Notes: generated from the letters alone by a model not told the origin. A DNA stretch of 64,000 bases from Streptomyces pyxinicus (GCF_024753135.1 NZ_JANUGP010000002.1:186001-250000); one strand, 5' to 3'; shown: positions 44,223-52,220, numbered from the stretch's first letter. Made by a program: numbers and translations.

Positions 44223-44565
44223 CAACCCGCCCCCCGATTTTTCTGATCATGCAGTACCCTGTCGGCCACGCCGGGAGGCGAGAGGGCGTCGGCACTCACA
44301 GAGGTGCAGGTCAGGCGGCGAGTGGAGGGTGATCTCCAGGCCCTCACCGGCCTCCGCGACCCCCGCGACCTCTGTGTGCGTGAGACGGCCGTCACGTTCG
44401 GCGCAGCGGTCCTCACTCCGGGAGAGCGCCGGCTTCGGCCGCCCTCCCACCCGGAAGACGGCCCGCACCGGCCGAAGGTTGCCACGGGCCCGCACCCGGT
44501 CTCGGACTCACAGCCGAATCAGGGGTACGCCACACCCAGCCCTTACCCGTACGCGCGTACAGCCC
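44223..44565. other. 343-bp region between hrdD promoter and dioxygenase gene
   Basis: No confident gene. An open frame on the minus strand (44247-44495, 82 codons, ending in L-C-E-C-R-R-P-L-A) has fair codon bias but no clear start or homology I recognise. A 9-bp inverted repeat, cacagaggt (44297-44305) and acctctgtg (44368-44376), encloses 62 bp and could fold into an RNA structure or be a regulatory loop. It may also hold further hrdD promoters. Confidence 0.45.
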
Positions 44566-45459
44566 TTACCCGAACTGCACCGACCGCTTCGCCATGCCCA
44601 TCCAGAACCCGTCGATCACCGACTTCTGCGCGGCCGGCTCGCCGCCCGCCTCCGCGGCGCCCATGGTGACGAAGAGCGGGGCGAAGTGCTCGGTGCGCGG
44701 GTGGGCGTAGCGGCCGGCCGGGGCCTTGTGGAGGAAGTCGAGCAGGGCGTCCCAGTCGCGGGCCTCCAGGGCGCGCCGTCCCCAGTCGTCGAACTCGGCG
44801 GACCAGCCGGGCACGCCGGGGCCGGTGTGGCGGAGGGCGGCGAGGTTGTGGGTGAAGAAGCCGGAGCCGATGATCAGCACGCCCTCGTCGCGCAGCGGGG
44901 CGAGCCTGCGGCCGATGTCCATCAGGCGGACCGGGTCGAGGGTGGGCATGGAGATCTGGAGGACGGGTATGTCGGCGGCCGGGAACATCTCGACGAGGGG
45001 GACGTAGGCGCCATGGTCCAGGCCGCGGTCGGGCATGTCCTGGACGGGGGTGCCGGGGGCGCGCAGCAGCTTGCGGACGGACTCGGCCAGCTCCGGCGCG
45101 CCCGGGGCGTCGTAGCGGACCCGGTAGTAGTGCTCGGGGAAGCCCCAGAAGTCGTACACGAGCGGGACGGGCATGACCGCGCCGAGGGCGAGCGGGGCCT
45201 CCTCCCAGTGGGCGGAGACGATGAGGACGGCCCGGGGCCGGGGCAGGGCGGCGGACCAGGCGGCGAGCTGGCCGGGCCAGACGGGGTCGTCGGCGAGCGG
45301 GGGCGCGCCGTGACTGAGGTACAGGGCGGGCATGCGCTCCGGGGTGACGGGCGCGGCGGCCTCGGCGGCGGACTCCGCCGACTCGACGGAAACGGCGGAT
45401 CCGGCCGATTCGGCGGACGCGGCGGACGCGGCGGACGCGGCGGCGGGGGTGACGGTCAT
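44566..45459 (-). CDS. LigB/DODA-type extradiol dioxygenase family protein
   Basis: 297 residues. Conserved metal-binding positions of the 4,5-DOPA dioxygenase (YgiD) branch are visible: S-H-G-A-P-P, S-A-H-W-E and D-H-G-A-Y-V-P-L, plus G-S-G-F-F-T-H-N-L. Such enzymes cleave catechol-like rings with a bound Fe or Zn. About 45 N-terminal residues are Ala/Ser/Glu repeats outside the domain. ATG 45459 has GGGAG 7 nt upstream, so the longer frame is not used. It is divergent from a MarR gene, which probably represses it. Confidence 0.9.
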   Translation of the reverse strand: MTVTPAAASAASAASAESAGSAVSVESAESAAEAAAPVTPERMPALYLSHGAPPLADDPVWPGQLAAWSAALPRPRAVLIVSAHWEEAPLALGAVMPVPLVYDFWGFPEHYYRVRYDAPGAPELAESVRKLLRAPGTPVQDMPDRGLDHGAYVPLVEMFPAADIPVLQISMPTLDPVRLMDIGRRLAPLRDEGVLIIGSGFFTHNLAALRHTGPGVPGWSAEFDDWGRRALEARDWDALLDFLHKAPAGRYAHPRTEHFAPLFVTMGAAEAGGEPAAQKSVIDGFWMGMAKRSVQFG

Positions 45460-45531
45460 GAAGCGGCTCCCGGCGAGGCGGACTGCTGTAACTGCTTTAA
45501 CTCTCAAGCTTTCATCCGGACCCTACGCCCG

Positions 45532-45543
45532 ACTTGTTCAAGT
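45532..45543. promoter_or_regulatory. Likely MarR operator between dioxygenase and marR
   Basis: acttg-tt-caagt is a perfect 5-bp inverted repeat, with a further caag copy at 45545 and ctcaag at 45502. It sits 18 bp upstream of the TACAGT box of the marR gene, in the 114-bp divergent gap, as expected for a MarR site controlling both genes. Confidence 0.5.
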
Positions 45544-45573
45544 TTCAAGGAGACGCCTCGTACAGTGGACAGC

Positions 45574-46083
45574 ATGAACACGGCACCCGACCCGGCCGCG
45601 GAACACCGCTGGCTCACCGACGAGGAACAGCGCGTCTGGCGCGCGTACCTGCACGCCACCACGCTGCTGGAGGACCATCTCGACCGGCAGTTGCAGCGCG
45701 ACGCGGGCATGCCGCACATCTACTACGGCCTCCTGGTGAGCCTCGGCGAGGCACCGCGCCGCCGGCTGCGGATGACCGAGCTGGCGATGAAGGCGAAGAT
45801 CACCCGCTCCCGGCTGTCGCACGCCATCGCCCGCCTGGAGAAGAACGGCTGGGTGCGCCGCGAGGACTGCCCCTCCGACAAGCGCGGCCAGTTCGCGGTG
45901 CTCACCGAGGAGGGCGTGGCGGTGCTGGGCCGTACCGCGCCGGGCCATGTGACCGCCGTACGGCAGGCGCTGTTCGACCGGCTCAGCCCCGGACAGCAGA
46001 AGGCCCTCGGCGAGATCATGGAGATCGTCGCCGAGGGCCTCCAGCCCGATGAAGCGGGTGCCGACCTGCCCTGGCTCCGCTAG
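45574..46083 (+). CDS. MarR-family transcriptional regulator
   Basis: 169 residues. The winged HTH is at about 60-115 (LRMTELAMKAKITRSRLSHAIARLEKNGWVRRE), with the wing D-K-R-G-Q-F-A-V-L-T. The flanking helices form the dimer interface. TACAGT lies 7 nt before ATG 45574, with no ribosome-binding site, suggesting a leaderless mRNA. It is divergent from the dioxygenase. The stop codon TAG is partly contributed by the left end of a MITE-like palindrome. Confidence 0.92.
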   Translation: MNTAPDPAAEHRWLTDEEQRVWRAYLHATTLLEDHLDRQLQRDAGMPHIYYGLLVSLGEAPRRRLRMTELAMKAKITRSRLSHAIARLEKNGWVRREDCPSDKRGQFAVLTEEGVAVLGRTAPGHVTAVRQALFDRLSPGQQKALGEIMEIVAEGLQPDEAGADLPWLR

Positions 46084-46258
46084 GTCCTGTCGTCAAACTC
46101 CCGCCGTTCGCCCGGAGGGCGGGCTTCGCGGCGTCAGGTGCGTGCTCTCGGCGTGCCGGGCCCTGACCCTCGTACTGGACGTACTTGGGTCAGGGCCCGG
46201 TGCGGCGAGAGTGCGTGCATGGCGTCGCGGAGCAGGCGGGAGTTTGACGACAGGGCCT
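46082..46258. mobile_element. MITE-like 177-bp imperfect palindrome
   Basis: Terminal inverted repeats aggtcctgtcgtcaaactcc (46082 onward, 24 bp in total) and its complement ending at 46258 differ at one position. The two halves can be aligned along their length, apart from an extra small hairpin in the left arm, and they meet in a perfect 14-bp stem (46156-46169 and 46187-46200). TA is present at both borders. There is no coding capacity, so this is a non-autonomous element or giant hairpin. It overlaps the MarR stop codon. Confidence 0.65.
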
Positions 46259-46288
46259 AGGGCCCCGGGCAGGTCACCGTACGGGCGC

Positions 46289-47833
46289 TCAGTGGGCGAC
46301 CACCGGCACCGGCAGCTCGTCCTCGACGCCCTCGCCCGAGGTCACGGCCGGACCGCTGCCCGGCCGCCCGGCGTTGACGAAGGTGAAGGCGATCAGCGAG
46401 GCGAGCGCCAGGATGCCGACGGCGAACCAGATGGCCGAGCTGTAGCCGTGCACCATGCCCTGGAGCTGCACCAGCTGCAGCTGCGGCTTGGCGGTGGCAC
46501 CGGCGATGTGGTCCTTGATGTACGACGTCTGCGCCGAGGCGGCGATGGTGTTCAGCAGGGCGGTGCCGATCGCGCCGCCCACCTGCTGCGAGGTGTTGAC
46601 CATCGCGGAGGCGACACCGGCGTCCCGGGGCTCGACGCCCTGGGTGGCCAGCGACATGGCCGGCATGAACGCCGTACCCATGCCGAGGCCGAGCAGCACC
46701 ATCGCGGGCAGCAGCGTGGTGGTGTACGAGGAGCCGATCTCCAGCTGGGTCAGCAGCAGCATGCCGATGCCGGCGACCAGGAAGCCGGGGCCCATCAGGA
46801 AGCGGGCCCGGACCCGGGTCATGAGGCGGGCGCCGATCTGGGTGGAGCCGGTGATCATGCCGGCCACCATCGGCAGGAAGGCGAAACCGGTCTTGACCGG
46901 CGAGTAGCCCTTCACGATCTGGAGGTAGTAGGTCAGGAACAGGAACAGACCGAACATGCCGATGATCGCGAGGCCGAGCGAGAGGTAGATACCGCCGCGG
47001 TTGCGGTCGGTCACCACGCGCAGCGGCAGCAGCGGGGCCTTGACCCGGGACTCCACCAGCACGAACACGACCAGCAGCACGGCGGAGGCGACGAACATCG
47101 ACACGGTGACCGCGTCGCTCCAGCCGTCGGACTCGGCGCGGGTGAAGCCGTAGACCAGCGAGACCAGGCCGAGGGTGGAGAGGATCACGCCGGGGATGTC
47201 GAGCGGGGAGCGGTTGCGGCCGCCCTCCGGCTCACGGATGACGAACCAGGCGCCGAGGGCGGCGACGACGGCGAAGGGGACGTTGACGAAGAAGGTCCAG
47301 CGCCAGTCCAGGTACTCGGTGAGGAAGCCGCCGAGGATGAGGCCCACGGCACCGCCACCGCCGGCGATCGCGCCGTAGATGCCGAACGCCTTGGCACGCT
47401 CCTTGGCGTCGGTGAACATCACGGCCAGCAGGGAGAGCGCGGCCGGCGCGAGCAGAGCGCCGAAGACGCCCTGGAGGGCGCGGGCGCCGAACATCATCGA
47501 GCCGGTGGTGGCGGCGCCGCCGAGCGCGGAGGCGGCGGCGAAGCCGGCCAGGCCGAGTAGGAAGGCGCGCTTACGGCCCCACAGGTCGGCGATACGGCCG
47601 CCGAACAGCAGCAGACCGCCGAAGGCGAGGGCGTAGGCCGTGACGACCCACTGCCGGTTGCCGTCGGATATGCCGAGGTCCTGCTGGGCGGAGGGCAGGG
47701 CGATGTTCACGATGGTGGCGTCCAGGACGACCATCAGCTGGGCGAGCGCGATGAAGACGAGCGCCTTCCAGCGGTTGGCGTCGCCGGCCGGTGCGGCGGC
47801 GACGCCGGGAGCCTTGAGGGCTGTTTCGGACAT
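46289..47833 (-). CDS. DHA2-family MFS drug exporter
   Basis: 514 residues and 14 helices. Helix 1 carries the DHA2 signature L-D-A-T-I-V-N-I-A-L-P, motif A reads G-G-R-I-A-D-L-W-G-R-K-R, and motif C-like glycines are present (G-A-I-A-G-G-G-G-A-V-G-L). It expels drugs or natural products using the proton gradient. ATG 47833 is preferred, as M-S-E-T-A-L-K. GTG 47845 is in frame. A TetR gene is 149 bp upstream on the same strand, with direct and inverted repeats in the gap, so it is the probable repressor. Confidence 0.93.
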   Translation of the reverse strand: MSETALKAPGVAAAPAGDANRWKALVFIALAQLMVVLDATIVNIALPSAQQDLGISDGNRQWVVTAYALAFGGLLLFGGRIADLWGRKRAFLLGLAGFAAASALGGAATTGSMMFGARALQGVFGALLAPAALSLLAVMFTDAKERAKAFGIYGAIAGGGGAVGLILGGFLTEYLDWRWTFFVNVPFAVVAALGAWFVIREPEGGRNRSPLDIPGVILSTLGLVSLVYGFTRAESDGWSDAVTVSMFVASAVLLVVFVLVESRVKAPLLPLRVVTDRNRGGIYLSLGLAIIGMFGLFLFLTYYLQIVKGYSPVKTGFAFLPMVAGMITGSTQIGARLMTRVRARFLMGPGFLVAGIGMLLLTQLEIGSSYTTTLLPAMVLLGLGMGTAFMPAMSLATQGVEPRDAGVASAMVNTSQQVGGAIGTALLNTIAASAQTSYIKDHIAGATAKPQLQLVQLQGMVHGYSSAIWFAVGILALASLIAFTFVNAGRPGSGPAVTSGEGVEDELPVPVVAH

Positions 47834-47870
47834 GGGGATACCCACTTCGGGACTTCGTGACGGAAAAATG

Positions 47871-47918
47871 TCGAGAAAACGGCGTACTGGTCGAGAAAAC
47901 GGCGTACTAACAGTGCGC
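47871..47918. promoter_or_regulatory. Direct repeats and quasi-palindrome upstream of the MFS gene
   Basis: tcgagaaaacggcgtact occurs at 47871 and again at 47891, 20 bp apart. The second copy runs into gcgtact-aac-agtgcgc (47902-47918), a one-mismatch 7-bp inverted repeat. The site lies 38-85 bp before the exporter start, so it probably includes its promoter and operator. Confidence 0.5.
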
Positions 47919-47982
47919 TGAGGGCGTGCTACGAGGTGGAGGGAGCTGCGGGCCGCGGCGGTCGCCGCTGGTCAGGGTGCGG

Positions 47983-48630
47983 TCAGGACGGGCGCAGCTC
48001 CTTGATCGTGACGGCCGTGCCCGGCAGTGCGGAGCGGGCGGGTGCCCGCAGGCCGTCGAGGAAGAGTTGAAGGTGCCGGTGCACGAAACGGTCGCCGCGC
48101 AGACAGTCCGTACCGGCCGGCGGCCGGCTGAGCTGGGCCACGACGATCATCAGGTCGCCGACGCCGACGTCCGCCCGGAGCTGCCCGGCGGCCCTGGCCC
48201 GGTCCATGACCTCCTCGACGAGCCGCTCGACGCGCTCGCGGGAGGCCACCAGGTCCGGGTGGTGCTGGTCGAAGGTCTCGGAGATCATCGGGCACAGCGC
48301 GCTGATCCGGTCGTCGGCGGCGGCGTGCACGAAGCGCTCCAGGGCGGCGAACGCGTCCCCGGTCTCGGTGAGGGCCGCCTCGGCCGCCTCGGCGGTGCGG
48401 TCCATGACCGAGCAGACGACCTCGCGGACGAGCGCCTCGCGGTCGGGGAAGTTGCGGTACACCGTGGCGTTGCCGACGCCGGCCCGGCGGGCGATCTCGT
48501 CGAGCGGCACGTCCGGGCCGTGCTCGACGAACATCTCCCGGGCGGCGCTGACGATCCGCTCCCGGTTGCGCACGGCGTCGGCCCGGGGCCGGGTCACCTT
48601 GCGCTGCGCGGGGGAGGTCGCGGTCGGCAC
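47983..48630 (-). CDS. TetR-family transcriptional regulator
   Basis: A 215-residue TetR protein. HTH: IVSAAREMFVEHGPDVPLDE then I-A-R-R-A-G-V-G-N-A-T-V-Y-R-N-F-P-D-R-E-A-L. The C-terminal ligand domain is typical of repressors of MFS exporters. GTG 48630 with GGAG 6 nt upstream is chosen. The frame extends to 48738, without support. Two perfect 6-5-6 palindromes upstream make autoregulation probable, and it precedes the exporter gene it likely represses. Confidence 0.92.
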   Translation of the reverse strand: MPTATSPAQRKVTRPRADAVRNRERIVSAAREMFVEHGPDVPLDEIARRAGVGNATVYRNFPDREALVREVVCSVMDRTAEAAEAALTETGDAFAALERFVHAAADDRISALCPMISETFDQHHPDLVASRERVERLVEEVMDRARAAGQLRADVGVGDLMIVVAQLSRPPAGTDCLRGDRFVHRHLQLFLDGLRAPARSALPGTAVTIKELRPS

Positions 48631-48661
48631 GGCGTACTCCTTGAAGAGGTGGAGGGTGATC

Positions 48662-48718
48662 CGGGGAACTGCTCCCCGTTTCACGCGGACACTGATCCAA
48701 ACGGGGAAACGGTCCCCG
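48662..48718. promoter_or_regulatory. Twin TetR operators upstream of tetR
   Basis: cggggaactgctccccg (48662-48678) and cggggaaacggtccccg (48702-48718) are perfect 6-bp inverted repeats around 5 bp, with centres 40 bp apart (about four helical turns). They share the arms CGGGGA/TCCCCG, a pattern common for exporter-linked TetR repressors in streptomycetes. Confidence 0.7.
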
Positions 48719-48907
48719 CTTATTTCCCGTCCCGGCAAAGAATCACTGTGACCTGAACCACACTCACTCTCCCTCGGGTTTCACCCCCTTGCGGGCCGCC
48801 CTTCGCACGTTCGGCTCCGCCAGCGCGCGCCCGCCACCCCGTCGACACAGGGTGATCGCAAGGGTGCAGCCGGAGACGGCGGCTGCCGTGGAGCGAGAGG
48901 TCCATGC

Positions 48908-50248
48908 ATGCAGCCGCAGTCGCCTCGCCGCCGCATACGCCCGCAGTCACGGCACTCGCTCCGCCGCCGCATACGCCCGCGCCCGCCCCGCCGCCGCATA
49001 CGCCCGCGCCGGGTGGCCGCTCTCGCCGCCGTGACCGCGCTGACCCTCGCGGTCGGCACCTCGGCCGGGACCGGACCACCGACGGCGCGCACCACCGCCG
49101 GGCCGACCGGTCTGACCCGCCCCTCCGCCCTCTCCCCCTGCATGATCCGCAGCGGCCTCGACGTCCAGATGACCGAGGGCCTGCCCACCCCGCGCGGCTA
49201 CTCCCGCTCCACCGGCACCGTCCACGCCCTGACCCTGATGATCGACTTCTCCGACGCGCCCGGCAGGGGCAGCGCCATGGACCGCTTCCACGAGTTCTTC
49301 CCGCAGACCCAGGAGTGGTTCCGCAACGCGTCGTACGGCCGGCTCGACTACCGCCCCGAGACCCCGATCACCGGCTGGCTGCGGATGCCGAAGTCCTTCG
49401 AGGAGTACGGCATCGAGCGCGGCGCCCCCTTCGACCCCGGCTACCGGGACCTGGTGCAGGACATCGTGACCGCCGCCGACCCGAAGGTCGACTTCAGCTC
49501 CTACGACCTCCTCAACGTCCTGGTCACTCCGAACGCCGGCCCCTCCGCCCTGGACACCGTGCTCTCGGTGACCTTCGCCGGCAACACGGACGCCCCGGTC
49601 GCCGATGGGGTGCCCGTCGCCAACGCGTCCTTCGTCTACTCCCGCCAGGACGACGGCTCCGGCACCTACTCCCGCACCGGCTACCGGGTACTCCCCCATG
49701 AGAACGGCCACACCTTCGGCCTGCCCGACCTCTACACCCAGGAGGGCGGGGGCGCGGTCGGGCACTGGGACATCATGAGCGAGGACTGGGGGGCCAACAA
49801 CGATCTGCTCGGCTGGCACAAGTGGAAGCTGGGCTGGCTGGACGGCAGCCAGGTCGGCTGCGCGGCGACCCGGGGCACGGTGGACTACGTCCTCTCCCCC
49901 CTCTACCGACCGGGCGGCGGCAAGCTGATCCTCGTCCCCGTCGACACCCGCACCGCCTACGCCCTCGAACTGCGCGCCCAGGGCGGCAACGACGAGTCCG
50001 TCTGCCGCCCGGGCATCCTCGTCTACAAGGTCGACGCCACGGTCGACACCGGCCGCGGCCCGGTCAAGGTCTACGACAGCCACCGCGACACCGGCGGCTG
50101 CACCCGCAACCCCAACGTCCAGGCGGAACTCTCCGACGCGCCCTTCTCCCCCGGCGAGACCTTCCGGGACCCCCGGCACGGGATCACGGTGAAGGTGGTG
50201 GGGGTGGAGGGGGAGGGGGACTACCGGGTGCGGATCACACGGAGTTGA
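48908..50248 (+). CDS. Secreted M6-family metalloprotease
   Basis: 446 residues. The N-terminal basic region has three R-R-R-I-R-P repeats ahead of a signal helix (about 36-52, VAALAAVTALTLAVGTSAG). The catalytic zinc motif H-E-N-G-H-x-x-G-L-P-D starts at His264, matching the H-E-x-x-H-x-x-G-x-x-D form of M6 (immune inhibitor A-like) proteases, and the downstream D-I-M-S-E-D and L-G-W-H-K-W-K-L-G-W support it. It degrades proteins outside the cell. ATG 48908, 7 nt after AGAGG, is preferred over ATG 48904, which is out of frame. Confidence 0.92.
   Translation: MQPQSPRRRIRPQSRHSLRRRIRPRPPRRRIRPRRVAALAAVTALTLAVGTSAGTGPPTARTTAGPTGLTRPSALSPCMIRSGLDVQMTEGLPTPRGYSRSTGTVHALTLMIDFSDAPGRGSAMDRFHEFFPQTQEWFRNASYGRLDYRPETPITGWLRMPKSFEEYGIERGAPFDPGYRDLVQDIVTAADPKVDFSSYDLLNVLVTPNAGPSALDTVLSVTFAGNTDAPVADGVPVANASFVYSRQDDGSGTYSRTGYRVLPHENGHTFGLPDLYTQEGGGAVGHWDIMSEDWGANNDLLGWHKWKLGWLDGSQVGCAATRGTVDYVLSPLYRPGGGKLILVPVDTRTAYALELRAQGGNDESVCRPGILVYKVDATVDTGRGPVKVYDSHRDTGGCTRNPNVQAELSDAPFSPGETFRDPRHGITVKVVGVEGEGDYRVRITRS
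48926..49006 (+). repeat. Three copies of gccgccgcatacgcccgc in the M6 signal region
   Basis: Near-identical units at about 48927, 48963 and 48989 encode R-R-R-I-R-P. They lengthen the positively charged n-region of the signal peptide to about 35 residues. Slippage is the probable origin. Confidence 0.7.
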
Positions 50249-50874
50249 GGGCACGCCGCCCCGGGCTCTCCGAGCGTTCAGCCGAGCCGGGCGCCCGGGG
50301 TCTTCCTCGTCCTCCCCGGAGGGCCGGACCGTGGCGAAGGTGACGGGAGCTTCGCGAGAAGTTACGCGATCTGCTCGTCGGCGGTCACCTCATGCCTCCG
50401 CCCGACCAGTTACCCGACCTCACCCCGCTTCCGCTCCGCGGCAGCCAGGAAGCTGTCCAACCGATTCCCTTCCCTGACAGCCGTTGCTGGGGCCTCCTCC
50501 AAGCCTTCGACGGCTGTCGCACACCTTGGCGATCACCAGCACGGCCGTGCAAGAACCTGAGGCGGCAGACGAGTTGTCGGCATCCGACCACTTGGGGCGG
50601 GGCGATGCCGATGACCGTACTCGATCACAACTGTCCTCCCGTCCAGGCTGGGGCAAGCGGTCGTCCGCTCAGTCGGCGAACGCGGTCCGCCGCCTTGCCC
50701 GCGCAACAAGGCCCGTGGATCCGCTCCCGACCGTCGCGCAGCCACAGGCCGCCCCACGGCCCGTCCCTGATCCGCTACCCTGTCAAGGTCCGCCCTGAGT
50801 GGCGGACCCGATCCTTGCAGTAGCGCGAGTGGATAGTCACAGAGGGTATTCACCAGCGTCTCCCGCGAGGCCCC
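50249..50874. other. 626-bp region without intact gene before tRNA-Arg
   Basis: No complete reading frame with normal codon use is seen on either strand. It contains a fragment (50341-50466, minus) that reads like the end of a plasmid- or element-type protein but is interrupted by stops, as a separate entry. The remainder, including a possible tRNA promoter, shows no recognisable family. Confidence 0.5.
50341..50466 (-). pseudogene. Remnant of an element-borne hypothetical protein
   Basis: One minus-strand frame reads NRLDSFLAAAERKRGEVG, stop, LVGRRHEVTADEQIA, stop, LLAKLPS. The V-T-A-D-E-Q-I-A-x-L-L-A phrase resembles a tail common in small proteins of Streptomyces integrative elements. Two in-frame stops show decay. 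The origin is inferred from style only. Confidence 0.3.
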
Positions 50875-50950
50875 GCCTTCGTAGCTCAGGGGATAGAGCA
50901 CCGCTCTCCTAAAGCGGGTGTCGCAGGTTCGAATCCTGCCGGGGGCACCA
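50875..50950 (+). tRNA. tRNA-Arg (anticodon CCT)
   Basis: 76 nt including an encoded CCA. Acceptor GCCTTCG/CGGGGGC (two G-T wobbles), D-arm GCTC..GAGC, anticodon stem CCGCT/AGCGG around loop CTCCTAA (CCT, reading AGG), T-arm GCAGG-TTCGAAT-CCTGC. Confidence 0.95.
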
Positions 50951-50954
50951 GCGC

Positions 50955-50988
50955 AAAGGCCCCGGACCGATCACGGTCCGGGGCCTTT
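50955..50988 (+). terminator. Terminator of tRNA-Arg(CCT)
   Basis: A perfect 15-bp stem, aaaggccccggaccg and its complement, with loop ATCA, 5 nt after the tRNA. Confidence 0.85.
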
Positions 50989-51165
50989 GACGTCGACGCG
51001 GGCGGTCGGCCGCGACCGGGGCGTGCTTCTTCTGGCTTCGCCCGGTCTGACGTTGTACGACATCTGGTCGCACTTCAACCACTGATCCGGTGACGGGTTC
51101 GTCCGGTCCGCGGGCGGCAGCGGGTTCGCTACCGTTCAGCGGGCTGGACGGCCGCAAGGAAGCGC

Positions 51166-51456
51166 ATGGTGAACGAACAAGTCGAAGACGCGCAGGGCAG
51201 AGTGACCGAGGGCACCTGGGGTATGCCCCTGCTGGTGCTGGTCCCGGCGGCCCTGATCCGCATTCTCACCGGTCTCTCCACTCCCTGGCTCATGGCGGCC
51301 TGGGTGCTCTGGGGGCTTGCCGCGTTGCTCGCGGTGGTGGGCTGGGTGCAAGTCGTCCGGTACGGGCCGCGTAATGCCTCGGGCTGGTCGACCTGTCTTC
51401 CGCTGCACTGTGTACTGGTGTGGCTGGGGGCTCAGCTGGTGGTCGCGTCGTCCTGA
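51166..51456 (+). CDS. Small two-helix membrane protein
   Basis: 96 residues. After a polar N-terminus come hydrophobic stretches at about 20-35 (MPLLVLVPAALIRILTGL), 42-66 (MAAWVLWGLAALLAVVGWVQVV) and 80-95, so two or three membrane segments. There is no family motif. GGAAG lies 3 nt before ATG 51166. It is located between the two tRNA-Arg genes and its function is unknown. Confidence 0.7.
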   Translation: MVNEQVEDAQGRVTEGTWGMPLLVLVPAALIRILTGLSTPWLMAAWVLWGLAALLAVVGWVQVVRYGPRNASGWSTCLPLHCVLVWLGAQLVVASS

Positions 51457-51537
51457 GGGTGTACAGGCGGGCGGGGGTGGCCGGCCGCCTGTGCGTCGCG
51501 GTGCGTCATGTAAGGTTTCGTGTGTTGGCGTGAGCAG

Positions 51538-51610
51538 GCACTCGTAGCTCAACGGATAGAGCATCTGACTACGGATCAGAAGGTTGCAGGTTCGAATCCT
51601 GCCGAGTGCA
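51538..51610 (+). tRNA. tRNA-Arg (anticodon ACG)
   Basis: 73 nt. Acceptor GCACTCG/CGAGTGC, D-arm GCTC..GAGC, anticodon stem TCTGA/TCAGA around loop CTACGGA (ACG, A34 expected to become inosine and read CGN codons), T-arm GCAGG-TTCGAAT-CCTGC, discriminator A. CCA is not encoded. Confidence 0.95.
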
Positions 51611-51616
51611 CAGGGT

Positions 51617-51646
51617 GAGGGCCCGGGGAGTGATCCCCGGGCCCTC
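51617..51646 (+). terminator. Terminator of tRNA-Arg(ACG)
   Basis: A perfect 12-bp stem gagggcccgggg and its complement with a 6-nt loop, 6 nt after the tRNA. Confidence 0.85.
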
Positions 51647-51683
51647 TGCCGTGTCGGTGGGGTGGCGGGGCTAGCATCCGGGC

Positions 51684-52193
51684 ATGACGTCTGCTGATCT
51701 GAACGAGTCCGTGCTGAACACCGAGATCGGGGCCCTGAAAGGTGGGGCCGCGGAGCTGGGGCAGTACGCGGGCAAGGTCGTGCTCATCGTGAACGTGGCC
51801 TCCCAGTGCGGGCTGACCCCGCAGTACGCGGGGCTGGAGAAGCTCCAGGAGCGGTACGCGGGGCAGGGGTTCACCGTGCTGGGTGTGCCCTGCAACCAGT
51901 TCCTCGGGCAGGAGCCGGGCAGTGCCGAGGAGATCGCCGAGTTCTGCTCGGCGACGTACGGCGTGACCTTCCCGCTCACCGAGAAGGTGGAGGTGAACGG
52001 CGAGGGACGGCACCCGCTGTACGAGCGGCTCGTCGGGGTCGCCGACGCCGAGGGGCACAGCGGTGACATCCGGTGGAACTTCGAGAAGTTCCTCGTCGGG
52101 CGGGACGGCGCCGTCGTCGGGCGGTTCTCGCCGCGGACCGAGCCCGAGTCGGACGAGGTCGTCGGTGCGATCGAGGCGCAGCTCGCTCGGTAG
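51684..52193 (+). CDS. Glutathione peroxidase-family thiol peroxidase
   Basis: A 169-residue GPx-family enzyme with Cys instead of selenocysteine: N-V-A-S-Q-C-G-L-T-P-Q-Y (Cys42). The partner Gln (P-C-N-Q-F, Gln72) and R-W-N-F (Trp132-Asn133) complete the tetrad. Because actinomycetes use mycothiol, it probably reduces peroxides with thioredoxin. TAGCAT is 6 nt before ATG 51684, so the mRNA is likely leaderless. Confidence 0.95.
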   Translation: MTSADLNESVLNTEIGALKGGAAELGQYAGKVVLIVNVASQCGLTPQYAGLEKLQERYAGQGFTVLGVPCNQFLGQEPGSAEEIAEFCSATYGVTFPLTEKVEVNGEGRHPLYERLVGVADAEGHSGDIRWNFEKFLVGRDGAVVGRFSPRTEPESDEVVGAIEAQLAR

Positions 52194-52196
52194 TGG

Positions 52197-52220
52197 TTGA
52201 CCTTGCCCCTGGGGCAGAGG
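52197..52220 (+). promoter_or_regulatory. Possible MerR-type operator-promoter
   Basis: TTGACC (52197-52202) is followed by ttgcccctggggcagagg, with tgcccc/ggggca symmetry. A -35 box next to a dyad is the layout of MerR-regulated promoters, though the -10 after 19 bp is poor. It precedes the merR gene by 54 bp, so autoregulation is possible. Confidence 0.4.

Noticed and set aside
50909..51157. Minus-strand ORF ending in C-P-R-Q-D-S-N-L-R-H-P-L
   Set aside because: Antisense translation of tRNA-Arg(CCT), a classic spurious ORF.
51576..52058. Minus-strand ORF ending in V-H-S-A-G-F-E-P-A-T-F
   Set aside because: Antisense to tRNA-Arg(ACG) and the glutathione peroxidase gene. Codon use fits the plus-strand gene only.
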